Shown here piece after piece: positions 23,601-33,059 of a DNA stretch of 56,301 bases. The notes below the pieces were generated by a model. The model worked only from the letters and a program-made list of their open reading frames with translations, was not told the DNA's origin and made no database searches. Made by a program: the position numbers and the translations under genes. Location: assembly GCA_002633005.1 (NCBI GenBank), contig NMRA01000049.1, positions 1,193,899 through 1,250,199 of the forward strand. The letters run 5' to 3'. The stretch comes from Phoronis australis. Lineage: Eukaryota; Phoronida; Phoronidae. Within the stretch, counting starts at the first letter, position 1; every line of letters starts with the position of its first letter.

Positions 23601-26600
23601 TTTTTCAGTTAGACTGTCCTTTTAATGTAGAGCTGCTTATCTTTTAACATTATCTTACTGCAGTGCAGCATGAAGTTTGTCCAGTTCATCCTTGAATTAC
23701 CTGTGTTTTATATTGCTTTCAGGCTATGCAGTAGACCCCAGTGTAGGAAACTCGGGTATTGAAGGAGAGAAATTAATTGGGAATGTATCGTCTGCTGAAG
23801 AATCGAAAGGTAATATCTCGAATGATGTTCTATGACATCTTTCAGAAGTATTCATTCAGCTGCCCTGTTTTCTTAATCGCAAATTGGCTGAATGCTTTGG
23901 TGTCATGAGTTTGAAAAACTACAGGAACTCTGGTATTTGTGGAAGATTTGTAGTGGGTGAAATGTCGCAAGTGATCAAGAAACCATTCCTTACTGACACA
24001 CAGAAGGACACTACCATTGTTCAACATGTTCAGTTCTGTCTTTACTACATTGTGGCTTTTGCTTTTACGTTTTCCATTTCAGCAAAATCTTACACGACAA
24101 GTTACTACCCCAATGTACTTTGCACGTGGACTTGAAAATTCAAAACTTGACTAGCGTTGTATGTGACCAAACTGATATTCCTTAGACAGTGTCATAGCAA
24201 CTGTGTCTAACCAGTTCATCTTTCCAACATTTGTTTTTGACTTCCGAGTGATATAGACTAGTTACAATACACTTGTGATTTCAACAGGTCTGACTGTGTT
24301 TGAAGCTAGCGCGAAACGGGCTGGTGACAAGAGAAAGAGGTTACGAAACAATGACCCGTCGGACATAGATGGCTACCTGGGTCCGTGGGGCAAATTTGTA
24401 GATGAGAAGACAGTCGCTACTCCTAATGAGGTATTTCACCATTTGATGTGTGAATTGTTGAAATGCTTAGTGTCACTGATTTTGGTCGTGCGCATACAGA
24501 ATGTCAGTCACCATGCAATAACAGTGTCCGTATTTTATCTCTTACAAATTTATCAGCTTACCAAATGAAGTAGTTTTGTTTGTTTCATCGGTTTTTATTA
24601 ACATTATACATCTGAGTGATTTTTGTTGCTCCAAGCTATTCGTTGGTTGACCCGTTGGTATAGTGTGAATAGTCGAAATCCATGTTGAGTAATTTTCTCA
24701 TTGAAGGAACAATTTGCACATACCTAATGAGACGTGTTAGCCGTAAACTCCATGCATAATTTACCTAAAGATCACCGCATCATCCAGCTGTGCTTGATGG
24801 GTGTGCCTGATGGGTATAACTACATAATATCTCACTGACTGTATTCAGCAGAAACATAGTACACATGGTCTGCCCCATTATTTTAGGAGGACAGTAAAGT
24901 TCTTCAAGAAATTCTGGCCAAGAGACAGAAGAAGGGTAAACAGGTGGAGGAGGCACCAGCGGAAGAGAAAACAACACTGCACAGTGAGTAGCTGGGGCCA
25001 CTGTTGGGCAATAGGACTTGTTTCTTGAATGGTCTGGTTTGGCTGACACATGTGTTGGATTATGGGAAGTTAATTGTTGACAGATATACCAGGGAATGCC
25101 ATCCTGGTTCAGTTTTATGTGCCCAGATATAGAGTAGAAGGTAAAGTGATCGGACAAAATACCGTTACCCTGCATGCGGGCTTATTCTGTTGACAGCAAA
25201 CGTAACTGGTGAGAACTATTAGGATGGCAATATTGTAATTGCAAAATGATTTAGCCACCTTACTATCCTGTTTATTCCCTTTCATTCTGGAAGATTCTGC
25301 TGACGATGAATAAGGCATTAGACCAGCAGTAATGATAGGGAATTCTGGGTCATTTTGTCTGAATACTGGAAGTCCTGGCCTACAAATGCAAGAGTGGGAA
25401 ATGAAATAAGCTAACCTGAAGTGAAAAATCTGTGGACACAGCAAACATCCATTGGTCTAATGAAAGATTGGAAGTGCCTTGCACATGTTCACGTCCTGAG
25501 GCAGAAGCGCCCAATCGTCGTTCGTTACCTGTGCATGACTCATATACAGGCCCTTCAGATTTTTTGCCAGGCGATTCCATCTTCCGTAGTATTTTTAGTG
25601 CGTGCTCGGATGTGTGCCTGTTGACCTTGGATTTTTATCAAGTCGCCATACAAAACTGGAAGTTGCATTGGCGACCTGCAAGTCCCCACATTGAGCCCTG
25701 AAAATATTTTAAAATTATGCAAAATTGCCCTCTGATCTACAAATTTCCCCTTGAATGATTAAAAATTCCCTTCAATGTCATTTTCTCGTTTAGCTAAAAG
25801 CAGACCCTCTGCTTCAGAAGATTTTATTTATTGTGGAAATCCTCACTTCAAGGCATGCCTTTCCAGTGTTTATAGGTTCTACGTAGAGAACAGAATGTAT
25901 TACATAGTATTGTGCAAGAAAGTAACTTGGGGGAATCCAGACTACCTGCCACACTAGCTACATAAACTTAAGGCTAATTCCAAGGAAAAAACATTCATGT
26001 GCTCTGATGCTTTAGTCAGAACCTATAAGGGATGGCAACTGGGTGGAATATTGGTGGTTGCCTGGGGGCTGGGACAATTTTCCCCTTGCCCAAAAAAACT
26101 TTTCAGAAAGCGCAGGCACCTTTCAGGTGAGCGAAAGCGTTGAATGTGAGACTTGTTTGTTGTGTAAGAATGTTATACTAGATAGTTTTCATCCCGTATT
26201 AGGGTAAGCCTGTGTTTGTGAATCCACTGGTTTGCTGTAACACATGATTCTAATGTACAAGTAAGGCAACCTTCTGCATGAGCCACGGTATATAAAATTT
26301 TTAAAAAAATTCATATTTTTTAAAACTTAAAATGCATGTCATATAATTTGTATTTCCTTTACAGTCAAAGATGCTCTGGACTACCAGGGTCGGTCATTCC
26401 TGCATGCGCCACAAGATGTCGGTGTCAACCTGCGCTCAGATGAGCCGCCAGAGAAGTGCTTTATTCCCAAAAAACTCATCCACACCTGGGCGGGGCACAC
26501 CAAGGGGGTTTCTGCCATACGGTTTTTCCCTCAAACTGCACATTTGTTGTTGTCGTGTAGTATGGATTGTAAAATAAAGGTAGGTGTCTGCTAGTGTAAA

Positions 26601-29600
26601 TGTATTGAATTAGATAAAGTGCGTGGTTTTTTTGTCTTGAGCACAGTAAGCAAAAAATCAACAGCCACTTGTTTTAATTGATTTCAAGTTTTTGTTACTA
26701 AACATTGAGAAGTATTAACTCTTTCAAAAGCATACATAACATATTGTAATGTTAGACCCCAACCTCTGGAACAGAGTACTTCCAAACTATTTATATTCTT
26801 GCTAAGCAACATGCGCACTGTTCTGTTTTGCATGTTGTAGTTGTGGGAGGTGTATAACCAGCGGCGACTTATTCGAACATACAACGGGCACAAGCAGGCA
26901 GTGCGAGATATCTGCTTCAGTAACGACGGAAAACAGTTCTTGAGTTGTGCTTACGACAGATACTGTAAACTATGGGACACAGAGACGGGTATGTAAATTT
27001 TTTTTCAAAGGTGTGGTAAAAGTGCTCTAGACTGGCAAACCCATATGGCGTGATATTTCTTGCTTGTCTGCTTTTCCGCTCAGCCATTGAAATTAACTTA
27101 ATTTAATACCCTTGATAATTTAATGCACTCATCTACTGTGCATTTGAACTTGTAAATATTTCCGACTGGGCCCCACTTGGAATTCAGTGTATTCATTGAA
27201 CTTGCTACCCAGTTATTTAAACGTTAATAAAAGTGTATTTCTTGAAAGAATAATGAGCAGTAACCACTTATCATCCAAAATTTTAATAAATGACATTTGA
27301 TGACCTTGCATGTTGAAAAATGGTCTTTCATTTATTAGTACATGGGTGGCGCACCATAGGGGCTGGGTGGGGCTTTAGTCCCCCACTTTTTTCACTGCTG
27401 CACCGCCCATGTAGTATATTATAAAACAATGCTAAAAAAACACAAAATACGTGCACCTTGCAAAAGCATTATTTTTAATAGTACATTAAATTTATTTAAA
27501 TTATCAGTTGCAGCACACTTTATGTCTTTCTGTCTGTGGAAAAATGTAATACATTTATTAAATACATATTTCCAACATTTTCAAATAAAATCTTATGTAG
27601 TTCTTGTTAGTCTGTCCAAATCAGAAGAATTCGTGAGAATACGGTATTTAGTGAAAATGTATTCAGGTCTGATGGCCATTACACTGTTCAGTTTATTTTT
27701 CACCTTACTTTCCAGGTGAGTGCATTAGTAGGTTTACAAGCAGGAAGGTACCTTATTGTATCAAGTTTCACCCTGAGGATGATAAACAACACCTGTTTGT
27801 AGCTGGGACGTCTGACAAGAAGATAGTCTGTGTATGTATGGATTTTGTGGATGCAAGACCACTGAAATTATTCAGTGTATGGCAGATGTTTCTTGATTTT
27901 TTTAAATTTAATAAATGATTAGATATAAAATACTCCGTTTCTGTTGAGAATTAACTTGTTGATAGTTATAAACTTTTGTAACCTGTACTCGTTAAGTTTT
28001 CGTTTGGGCACTCTGGCTCTCATGAAAAAAGCTCACCATGTAAGTCACTCCTGGACACACCTGTTGCTAGTCTGTCATTTGTGCGTATCGTGAAGGGATT
28101 TTCTCCTCATGCATCATGAGCGCAGAAACTTGACTGTGCTGGAATATTTTTAGCTGTGCAAACTAACATGTTGAGAAACCAGAGCTAACTGTGTCCAAGT
28201 TCATTGAGGTTATGTAAGACCTTATTAACAAATATGTAGAAGACTAAATTTTTAACTCAGTGAAAGTATATATTTTCTGCTTTGTTTTTGACTTCATCAA
28301 TCTGTTATTAATTGGATCAAGTGACTTTGACTTCAAAATTTAGCAAAAAATAAAGGCATATTCAAAATAAAACAATTGCATCGATACCATGATCAAGTTT
28401 TATTTGATAGAAATTTTCAGTTAGATATCAAAAAGTCTGTTGCAGCTTTCTTAGATATCATTTCGCTTTGTTTTATGCAACTTTGAAGATTTTTCATGAA
28501 AATCATAAAAGTCCTTTTTTGATAGCTCCTCATGCAGAAGTGTGACTTTTTAAAAACTAAGTGTTAGGAGAACAGTGCATTAACCATAGGATCCATAAGT
28601 TTCGTAAGAATACAATTATTCATTTCTGAGACATGTTCCAAAGTCAGTCAAATTTGTCAATTTTACAGGGTCCTACATTGCCTTAAAGAGTACAGCAAAA
28701 ATCTTTCATTTCCTTTGCCAGAGCCTCAGTATGATGATTGCTGGGCTTAAGTTTTACATATTATTAAACTTGCACAATCATACCATTTGTTAATTTGTGT
28801 TTGCTAACTGTTGTCATTTCAGTGGGACACCCGATCGGGTGAAATAGTTCAGGAATATGACCGTCACCTGGGAGCAGTAAACTCGATCACTTTTATTGAC
28901 CAAAACAGAAGATTCGTATCAACATCTGATGATAAGAGCCTGAGGTTATGGGAATGGTAAGCTGGTCATGATTGTTAAAGTTATTGCAAACTCCTCTTCT
29001 GCCAATCAATAGAATTTGTAATTTAGGCCACATAGAGTTAACATGAACTTGGCTTGTTTCCATGTCACATCTGAGTAAGGAGCAGGTTGAGGCCAACTGT
29101 GTGTAAAGCAGTGTAAATCAAAAGTTTGCTTCTTTGACACAACATGTATAGGTCTGTATTTCAACAGAAGCTCACCTTTATTCTTCTGGTCATTGCCATG
29201 ATAATCATTAAGACTTGCTTTCTTTTGTAGGATCAGTAAACTGCATATTATATGTTTTTGTTTTCGTTTGTTGAAAAGATGAAACCAATTTTATTGTGAC
29301 GTTTCCTGTTGTTGGTAGTACATGGTTGTATGCCTGTGATTTTGTCATAAGTGTTGTTATATTGAACAAAGAGCACATAACACAATTTCCTTGTGATCAA
29401 CCTTCGATAGTTGTCGGCAAATCTTCAGTCCTGAACGAAATCTTTGTTTACCAGATGACGTGATTTTACACCCATACAATTAAGAGAAATGCTAAATGAA
29501 TCACTCTTTGACTCTTTTGATACATTAACCTATTGGCGACAATAGTGTTTCCAGTTTGTTGTCCCTCAAGTTTGTACGATTGCATCACGCCCATTTTGTG

Positions 29601-32238
29601 TTGTAATTCCTACATCAGATTGAACTCATTTTGTTAATCTGAAATCACACTTATTGACCACCTTAGCAGGCCACAGAAGCCAAAATAAAGATTTCTGTAA
29701 ATAAAAAGAAAGAAGTGGGGGTATGATATCATTCAGAGAATTATCAATTTAGTGCATATTGCTTATTGTAGCTGTTGCTGATGTCATTAGCTTATTGTGT
29801 GAATTTGTGATGTGCTTTTTGGTGAAGGACAGTGCAAAGGGGGTAAGGCAAGGTAGAATGTAAAAGATAAGAATTTTCTTAACATCAACAATGTGGAAAG
29901 CTTTTATTGAAATCGACAATCTGAACACAAATGACAGGTTTTGGATCACAAATTTCTTCGCAAAGTTCAATGTACACAATCAACTTTCACTTTCTGTGAT
30001 TAACAATATACGTGAACATTAGAGAAATAGCACACTTTGTATGAATTGTTGTCTGACATGCCATGTTGTGATTGAATCATCTCTATTCATTCTCTAGGGA
30101 CATCCCTGTGGACTACAAGTCTATAGCTGACCCGACCATGCACTCAATGCCTGCGGTCACTTTGTCCCACAATGCCAAGTGGTTGGCGTGTCAGTCAATG
30201 GACAATACTATTATGATCTTCGATGTCCTCAACAGAATGAAGTTCAAGAGGAAAAAGATTTTCAAAGGACATATGGTATGATCAATACTGTAGTTTTTAG
30301 GGTAAAACTTGACGAAACCACGTCAAAAGTTTTGGCAAATTTTGCTAAGGGAATTGGAAAGCAAAGTAAATAACATATTATTTGAGGATTATCTTAAGTT
30401 TCAAAGTTTGGAGGTTGAGACAAATCTTAAGACAAGTCAAAAATGAACAGAAGTTGATTTCTTACAACAGGACCCAGTTCTATTACTTTCGTAAAGTCTA
30501 TTTCATAATACTCCTTACTATGATAGGATTCCATTTCCATCAATATTCGCAGACAATGCAAACGTGTATCATTTTCAAATTTGCAATTTTAGGGTTGGCG
30601 AGCCCCAATATGCTTCAAAACATTTTCTTGAGTCGCTGATTTTTTGATGTTTTGAATAGAATTCCACCTTGGTAAGGAATATTATGGGATGGATTTTGTG
30701 AGTAAAAGGCCTCATTGGATACTTGTTCTTTTAGTCCAATAAACAAGGCTGAGTCCAACTTTAACAGGAATATGGGTACAGTGGTAGTTCATTGGTTGAA
30801 ATGGGCAACACAGTGTACAGCAGGAACAGTTACTGAAAATTTCCGAACAATTGTTGATTTAATTCTACTGTAGAACTATTGCTTGCAACATGGTTAATGG
30901 GTGTGTTCGTGATTAGAAACTATATCCTGTGTTTTTCTTTGATGTATTGTTAGATAAGAGTGTTTCAAAAAGAAGTGAAATTTTGTTAAACATTACAAAT
31001 TTCATTGTGGTGCGAGTTTCATGTCATGAATATCATAAAATATTTGAAGAAATATCATTACTCTGGTGCCGTAGTAATGCTGGTTTGTACAAATTTCCCA
31101 CGTACTTTATTGAAAGCTTTGTTATGTTTATTAAGTGAACTTTTTCTTCACTAGGTGGCAGGCTATGCTTGTTCCCCAGATTTCTCCCCTGATATGAGGT
31201 GAGTTATATTTTGTGAAATCTGTCTAACTCAAAACATTGGGAATCATTTAATAAGTGTTTGAAACTGTGGAGAAAATGTGAAGTTAAAAGTACGGTATGT
31301 TTCTAAAAACAGAATGATGTACTGGCAAGTGTCATTCACTGAAGTCTGTTAATGATTTATGTTATCATGCCACTTGGGAGACTTCTATTTTGGCAGTTTG
31401 ATGACAGAGTATAGAATTGTATTTTGCCCTAGTTAGTTGGTTAATGATCAAAAGGAAATCAAGCCTATTGATATAAAATCTTTTGCAAAGAATTCCTTAC
31501 TTACTGTTATAGGATTCCTTTTCTGTACCCAAGTCAAGTCACAAGCAACGCATACACGTACCATTTTCAGAATTCATCACTTAGGGTAACTCAGATGAGT
31601 TTTCTTGAGTTGGTGATGGTTTCGATGTTTTTGTTGGTAACGGAAATTGAATCTTATCATGAAATCAATTTTGTAAGAGTAAAAAACCCATTTCAATTTC
31701 TGTAAGCTAGCTAAACAGGGCGAAAGTCAGCTTAAATGTTTCCAGGATCTTCAATTGTGTTATTTTTAGTGACAGGCTTGAATGTGTAACTGACTCATGT
31801 ATTTGACACAAGACTTGGAGTTTGGGGTCAAAACTGTTCGGTAGTAGGCTTACAAGTTTTCTTCATTGCACGTTTTTGCCTAGTATTCAGTAATCTTGTT
31901 CCATAGTTTTTTCTGAACAGACTGCAATGGGTCTCTTAAAATCATTGTTTTGTTGGTATTCGTTCTGAATGATGTTATTAATCTTATCAACTAAATAGCA
32001 TGGTTTATCATGCTCGTTTCACTGTGTTACTATTTTACCATTCATCTGTCTCTGTTTTAGTTACCTAATATCAGGCGATGCTGATGGCAAGGTGTACGTG
32101 TGGGATTGGAAGACAACTAAACTCTACAGCAAGTTCAAAGCTCATGATGATGTAGTGATTAGTGTACTCTGGCACCCACATGAGACATCCAAGGTGGCCT
32201 CAGCAGGATGGGATGGAGTCATTAAGTACTGGGATTGA
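14455..32238 (+). CDS. CDC40: CDC40 / PRP17, pre-mRNA-processing factor, WD40 protein (13 exons)
   Basis: Spliceosome component acting in the nucleus at the second catalytic step of splicing. Exons: 14455-14625, 17061-17147, 19308-19437, 23723-23809, 24288-24430, 24887-24983, 26365-26579, 26841-26988, 27716-27831, 28823-28956, 30098-30275, 31155-31198, 32061-32238. All introns are GT-AG and all phases join, giving 1728 nt (575 residues). From memory the human protein is about 579 residues. The N-terminal third carries conserved family blocks ([27 protein letters not shown]). Residues from about 280 to the end form seven WD repeats, with GH and WD dyads at AGHTKGV, NGHKQAV, DRHLGAV and KAHDDVV and ending IKYWD. 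I chose the ATG at 14455; an in-frame ATG four codons upstream (14443) is possible. An extra exon 3 copy at 20977-21106 would break the frame if spliced in. Confidence 0.97.
14735..15144 (+). repeat. Dispersed repeat in CDC40 intron 1, diverged copy of 7350-7763
   Basis: Same order of matching words as the copy at 7350-7763. It runs up to the N at 15145, so its far end may be missing. Confidence 0.5.
15145..15145. other. Assembly gap (single N) in CDC40 intron 1
   Basis: A single N follows 'ttcgcgtaaa'. Unlike the other two gaps, the sequence after it is not a repeat of sequence before it. Confidence 0.9.
15146..17060. other. CDC40 intron 1, distal part
   Basis: Non-coding. It contains a small internal repeat at 15990-16135 (listed separately). 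The open frame at 15654-16055 has no domain and lies across that repeat. Confidence 0.5.
15990..16135. repeat. Short repeat of 'cagctcgcat' and 'aggtcgca' units
   Basis: Two units follow each other: 'cagctcgcattcgttggaaa' with 'aggtcgcattttgcgac', then 'cagctcgcatttccaaattt' with 'aggtcgcaaatgcgacctg'. The second unit holds a perfect small palindrome ('aggtcgcaaatgcgacct'). It is followed by 'gagccctga', a sequence that also ends a similar block at 25690-25700. Confidence 0.55.
17061..17147 (+). CDS. CDC40: CDC40 exon 2
   Basis: Residues 58-86, phase 0 to phase 0, ending in the conserved block [11 protein letters not shown]. The acceptor is 'atttgcag' and the donor is 'gag|gtaatc'. Confidence 0.95.
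17148..18941. other. CDC40 intron 2, proximal part
   Basis: AT-rich intron. The ORFs at 17671-17934 and 18226-18558 show no domain or splice support. Confidence 0.5.
18942..20609 (+). repeat. First copy of a block duplicated across the gap at 20610 (contains CDC40 exon 3)
   Basis: From 'aaattggtgcaactattct' to 'gtttgtttttgcat' this block matches 20611-22211 with few substitutions. The main difference is that bases around 19660-19790 are partly missing from the second copy. The second copy starts on the base after the N. It reads as two alleles of one locus. Confidence 0.85.
19308..19437 (+). CDS. CDC40: CDC40 exon 3
   Basis: Residues 87-129 plus one base of codon 130, phase 0 to phase 1. 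It holds the conserved GPVNPF start, [14 protein letters not shown] and RRTFTSYG. The length is 130 bases, not a multiple of three. Confidence 0.95.
20610..20610. other. Assembly gap (single N)
   Basis: The sequence after the N restarts at the equivalent of 18942. Confidence 0.9.
20611..22211 (+). repeat. Second copy of the gap-flanking block
   Basis: Near-identical to 18942-20609, including the exon 3 duplicate and the start of the tandem array. It continues seamlessly into 22212 onward, so this copy carries the true right flank. Confidence 0.85.
20977..21106 (+). pseudogene. CDC40: Duplicate of CDC40 exon 3
   Basis: The 130 bases are identical to 19308-19437 except for a synonymous AAT to AAC change in the codon for the Asn of HLNTF. 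Acceptor and donor sites are intact. Splicing both copies in would add 130 bases and shift the frame, so at most one is used. It most probably represents the other allele placed in tandem by the assembler. Confidence 0.85.
23230..23330. repeat. Short repeat piece shared with 36200-36250
   Basis: 'gtgggcgcatttcaatgct' followed by 'gttgctcttgtt' recurs at 36216-36247 as 'gtgggcgcatttcaatgct' with 'gttgctgttgtt'. Here it follows the last 430-bp repeat unit. It may be a fragment of another dispersed element. Confidence 0.4.
23519..23590 (+). repeat. tRNA-like relic (possible SINE head)
   Basis: The sequence carries a D-arm-like 'ggctcagctgctgagc', an anticodon-arm-like 'tctgttactgcaga' and a B-box-like 'ggtttgaatcc' in the right order. 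The anticodon loop is one base short and the acceptor stem does not pair well, so this is not a working tRNA gene. A tRNA-derived SINE remnant is possible. Confidence 0.25.
23723..23809 (+). CDS. CDC40: CDC40 exon 4
   Basis: Phase 1 to phase 1; encodes residues 130-158, starting YAVDPSVGN after the split glycine codon. This linker region is acidic and less conserved. Confidence 0.93.
24288..24430 (+). CDS. CDC40: CDC40 exon 5
   Basis: Phase 1 to phase 0; residues 159-206. It includes the basic [14 protein letters not shown] stretch, a plausible nuclear localisation signal, and the family signature [14 protein letters not shown]. Confidence 0.96.
24887..24983 (+). CDS. CDC40: CDC40 exon 6
   Basis: Residues 207-238, phase 0 to phase 1. 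The charged helix [12 protein letters not shown] and EEKTTLH are family hallmarks just before the WD domain. The donor is 'caca|gtgagt'. Confidence 0.95.
24984..26364. other. CDC40 intron 6
   Basis: Non-coding. ORFs here (for example 24780-25175 on the minus strand and 25432-25701 on the plus strand) overlap the exon, the intron and the repeat fragment and have no domain. Confidence 0.6.
25595..25700. repeat. Repeat fragment related to 15990-16135
   Basis: It contains 'aagtcgcca', 'ggcgacctgcaagt' and ends 'ttgagccctgaaaa', resembling the end of the block near 16135. It is a diverged fragment in CDC40 intron 6. Confidence 0.3.
26365..26579 (+). CDS. CDC40: CDC40 exon 7 (start of WD domain)
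   Basis: Residues 239-310, phase 1 to phase 0. It contains [20 protein letters not shown] and the first WD blade from [18 protein letters not shown] to SCSMDCKIK; its closing LW is in the next exon. Confidence 0.97.
26841..26988 (+). CDS. CDC40: CDC40 exon 8
   Basis: Residues 311-359, phase 0 to phase 1. It begins [19 protein letters not shown] and completes the second blade with [14 protein letters not shown]. Confidence 0.97.
26989..27715. other. CDC40 intron 8
   Basis: Non-coding apart from a short hairpin-like element at 27340-27417 (listed separately). Confidence 0.6.
27340..27417. mobile_element. Very short inverted-repeat element
   Basis: 'tacatgggtggcgca' at the left is matched in inverted form by 'tgcaccgcccatgta' at the right, with two mismatches. 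Between them is 'ggggctgggtggggctttag' followed by C- and T-rich sequence. The size is about 78 bases. It may be a tiny MITE; no clear target duplication was found. Confidence 0.45.
27716..27831 (+). CDS. CDC40: CDC40 exon 9
   Basis: Phase 1 to phase 0, residues 360-398: [19 protein letters not shown] and [12 protein letters not shown], the third blade. The donor is 'tgt|gtatgt'. Confidence 0.96.
27832..28822. other. CDC40 intron 9
   Basis: AT-rich non-coding intron of 991 bases. No further feature seen. Confidence 0.6.
28823..28956 (+). CDS. CDC40: CDC40 exon 10
   Basis: Residues 399-442, phase 0 to phase 2: [19 protein letters not shown] through [12 protein letters not shown], the fourth blade. 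Confidence 0.97.
28957..30097. other. CDC40 intron 10
   Basis: Non-coding. Nothing recognised. Confidence 0.6.
30098..30275 (+). CDS. CDC40: CDC40 exon 11
   Basis: Residues 443-502, phase 2 to phase 0. It includes [32 protein letters not shown] and the KKIFKGHM signature, covering the fifth blade and the start of the sixth. Confidence 0.97.
30276..31154. other. CDC40 intron 11
   Basis: AT-rich non-coding intron. Parts resemble intron 12 loosely: 'ttccatttcc' and 'aagacaatgcaaacgtgta'-like text here recalls 'tccttttctg' and 'aagcaacgcatacacgta' near 31510-31560. This suggests an old repeat in both. Confidence 0.5.
31155..31198 (+). CDS. CDC40: CDC40 exon 12
   Basis: A 44-base exon, residues 503-516, [14 protein letters not shown], phase 0 to phase 2. 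It is short but required for phase and for the sixth blade. Confidence 0.95.
31199..32060. other. CDC40 intron 12
   Basis: Non-coding. Nothing further recognised beyond the loose similarity to intron 11. Confidence 0.6.
32061..32238 (+). CDS. CDC40: CDC40 exon 13 (C-terminus)
   Basis: Residues 517-575 and the TGA stop. It reads [20 protein letters not shown] through the last blade [19 protein letters not shown] and ends [10 protein letters not shown]. Confidence 0.98.
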
Positions 32239-33018
32239 GTTACTTTGTTCAAGACTGACAATGAACATGCAGCTCAATGGATGTTGTTGATCAACGCCTT
32301 ACCATTGAATGACTTAATGCATTGTATGTTGTTGATACATGCCTTACCATGGGATAACATAACTGGACAAATGTCAATCCATACATTCACATATGATGTG
32401 TAGCTGGCGACGTTGATCTACTTTCCATCAAATGTGGTTATTTCACCAAACGTTACATTCAATATGTAGCTCAACAGTTAGTGTTGATCGGCACTTTGTC
32501 ACTGAATGCCTAGTCCAACTGATGTCGCGGTGTGTTACTGGACTCTTATTTACCCGATATAATTTCAGCACACCACTCTGTTCCAATGCAGGTCATCAGG
32601 AGAGTATTACTCTTGATACTTAGTGTATTACAATATTGTTCAACCTATGCATTTCCCTCCTTGATGTTATCACGCCATCAAATGTTCAGTCGTGTGCATT
32701 CCCATCTTGGTACAACTGAGGCAGACTTGAGGATTACAACAACTTAGTAGCGCTTCAATAAGAAATTCCATTTTTAATTTGCACTCTTAAGACATTATTG
32801 ATAATTACGTTAGGCCAAAAAAGCATAGCTGGTTCTGGACTGTTTTTTTTTTTGGAAAATCTAGTCATGGTGCAGTATTTTTTGGTTGCTCACTTTTTCA
32901 AGGAAGAAAATTCCCTTGCGACGAGCAAAAATGATGCAGGATATTTGTAACACTCTGCTGGGCAAATCATGGCATTTCAAACCATGTTTACATTTTTACC
33001 TTTCTGCAATTTTTCAAT

Positions 33019-33046
33019 AATAAAAATGGATCTTGGCTGAAATAAA
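33019..33046 (+). terminator. Candidate CDC40 polyadenylation signals
   Basis: Two AATAAA hexamers (33019-33024 and 33041-33046) lie about 780-800 bases after the CDC40 stop, followed by a T-rich run. This implies a 3' UTR of roughly 0.8 kb. No transcript evidence is available. Confidence 0.4.
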
Positions 33047-33059
33047 TACTGGCGTTTTT

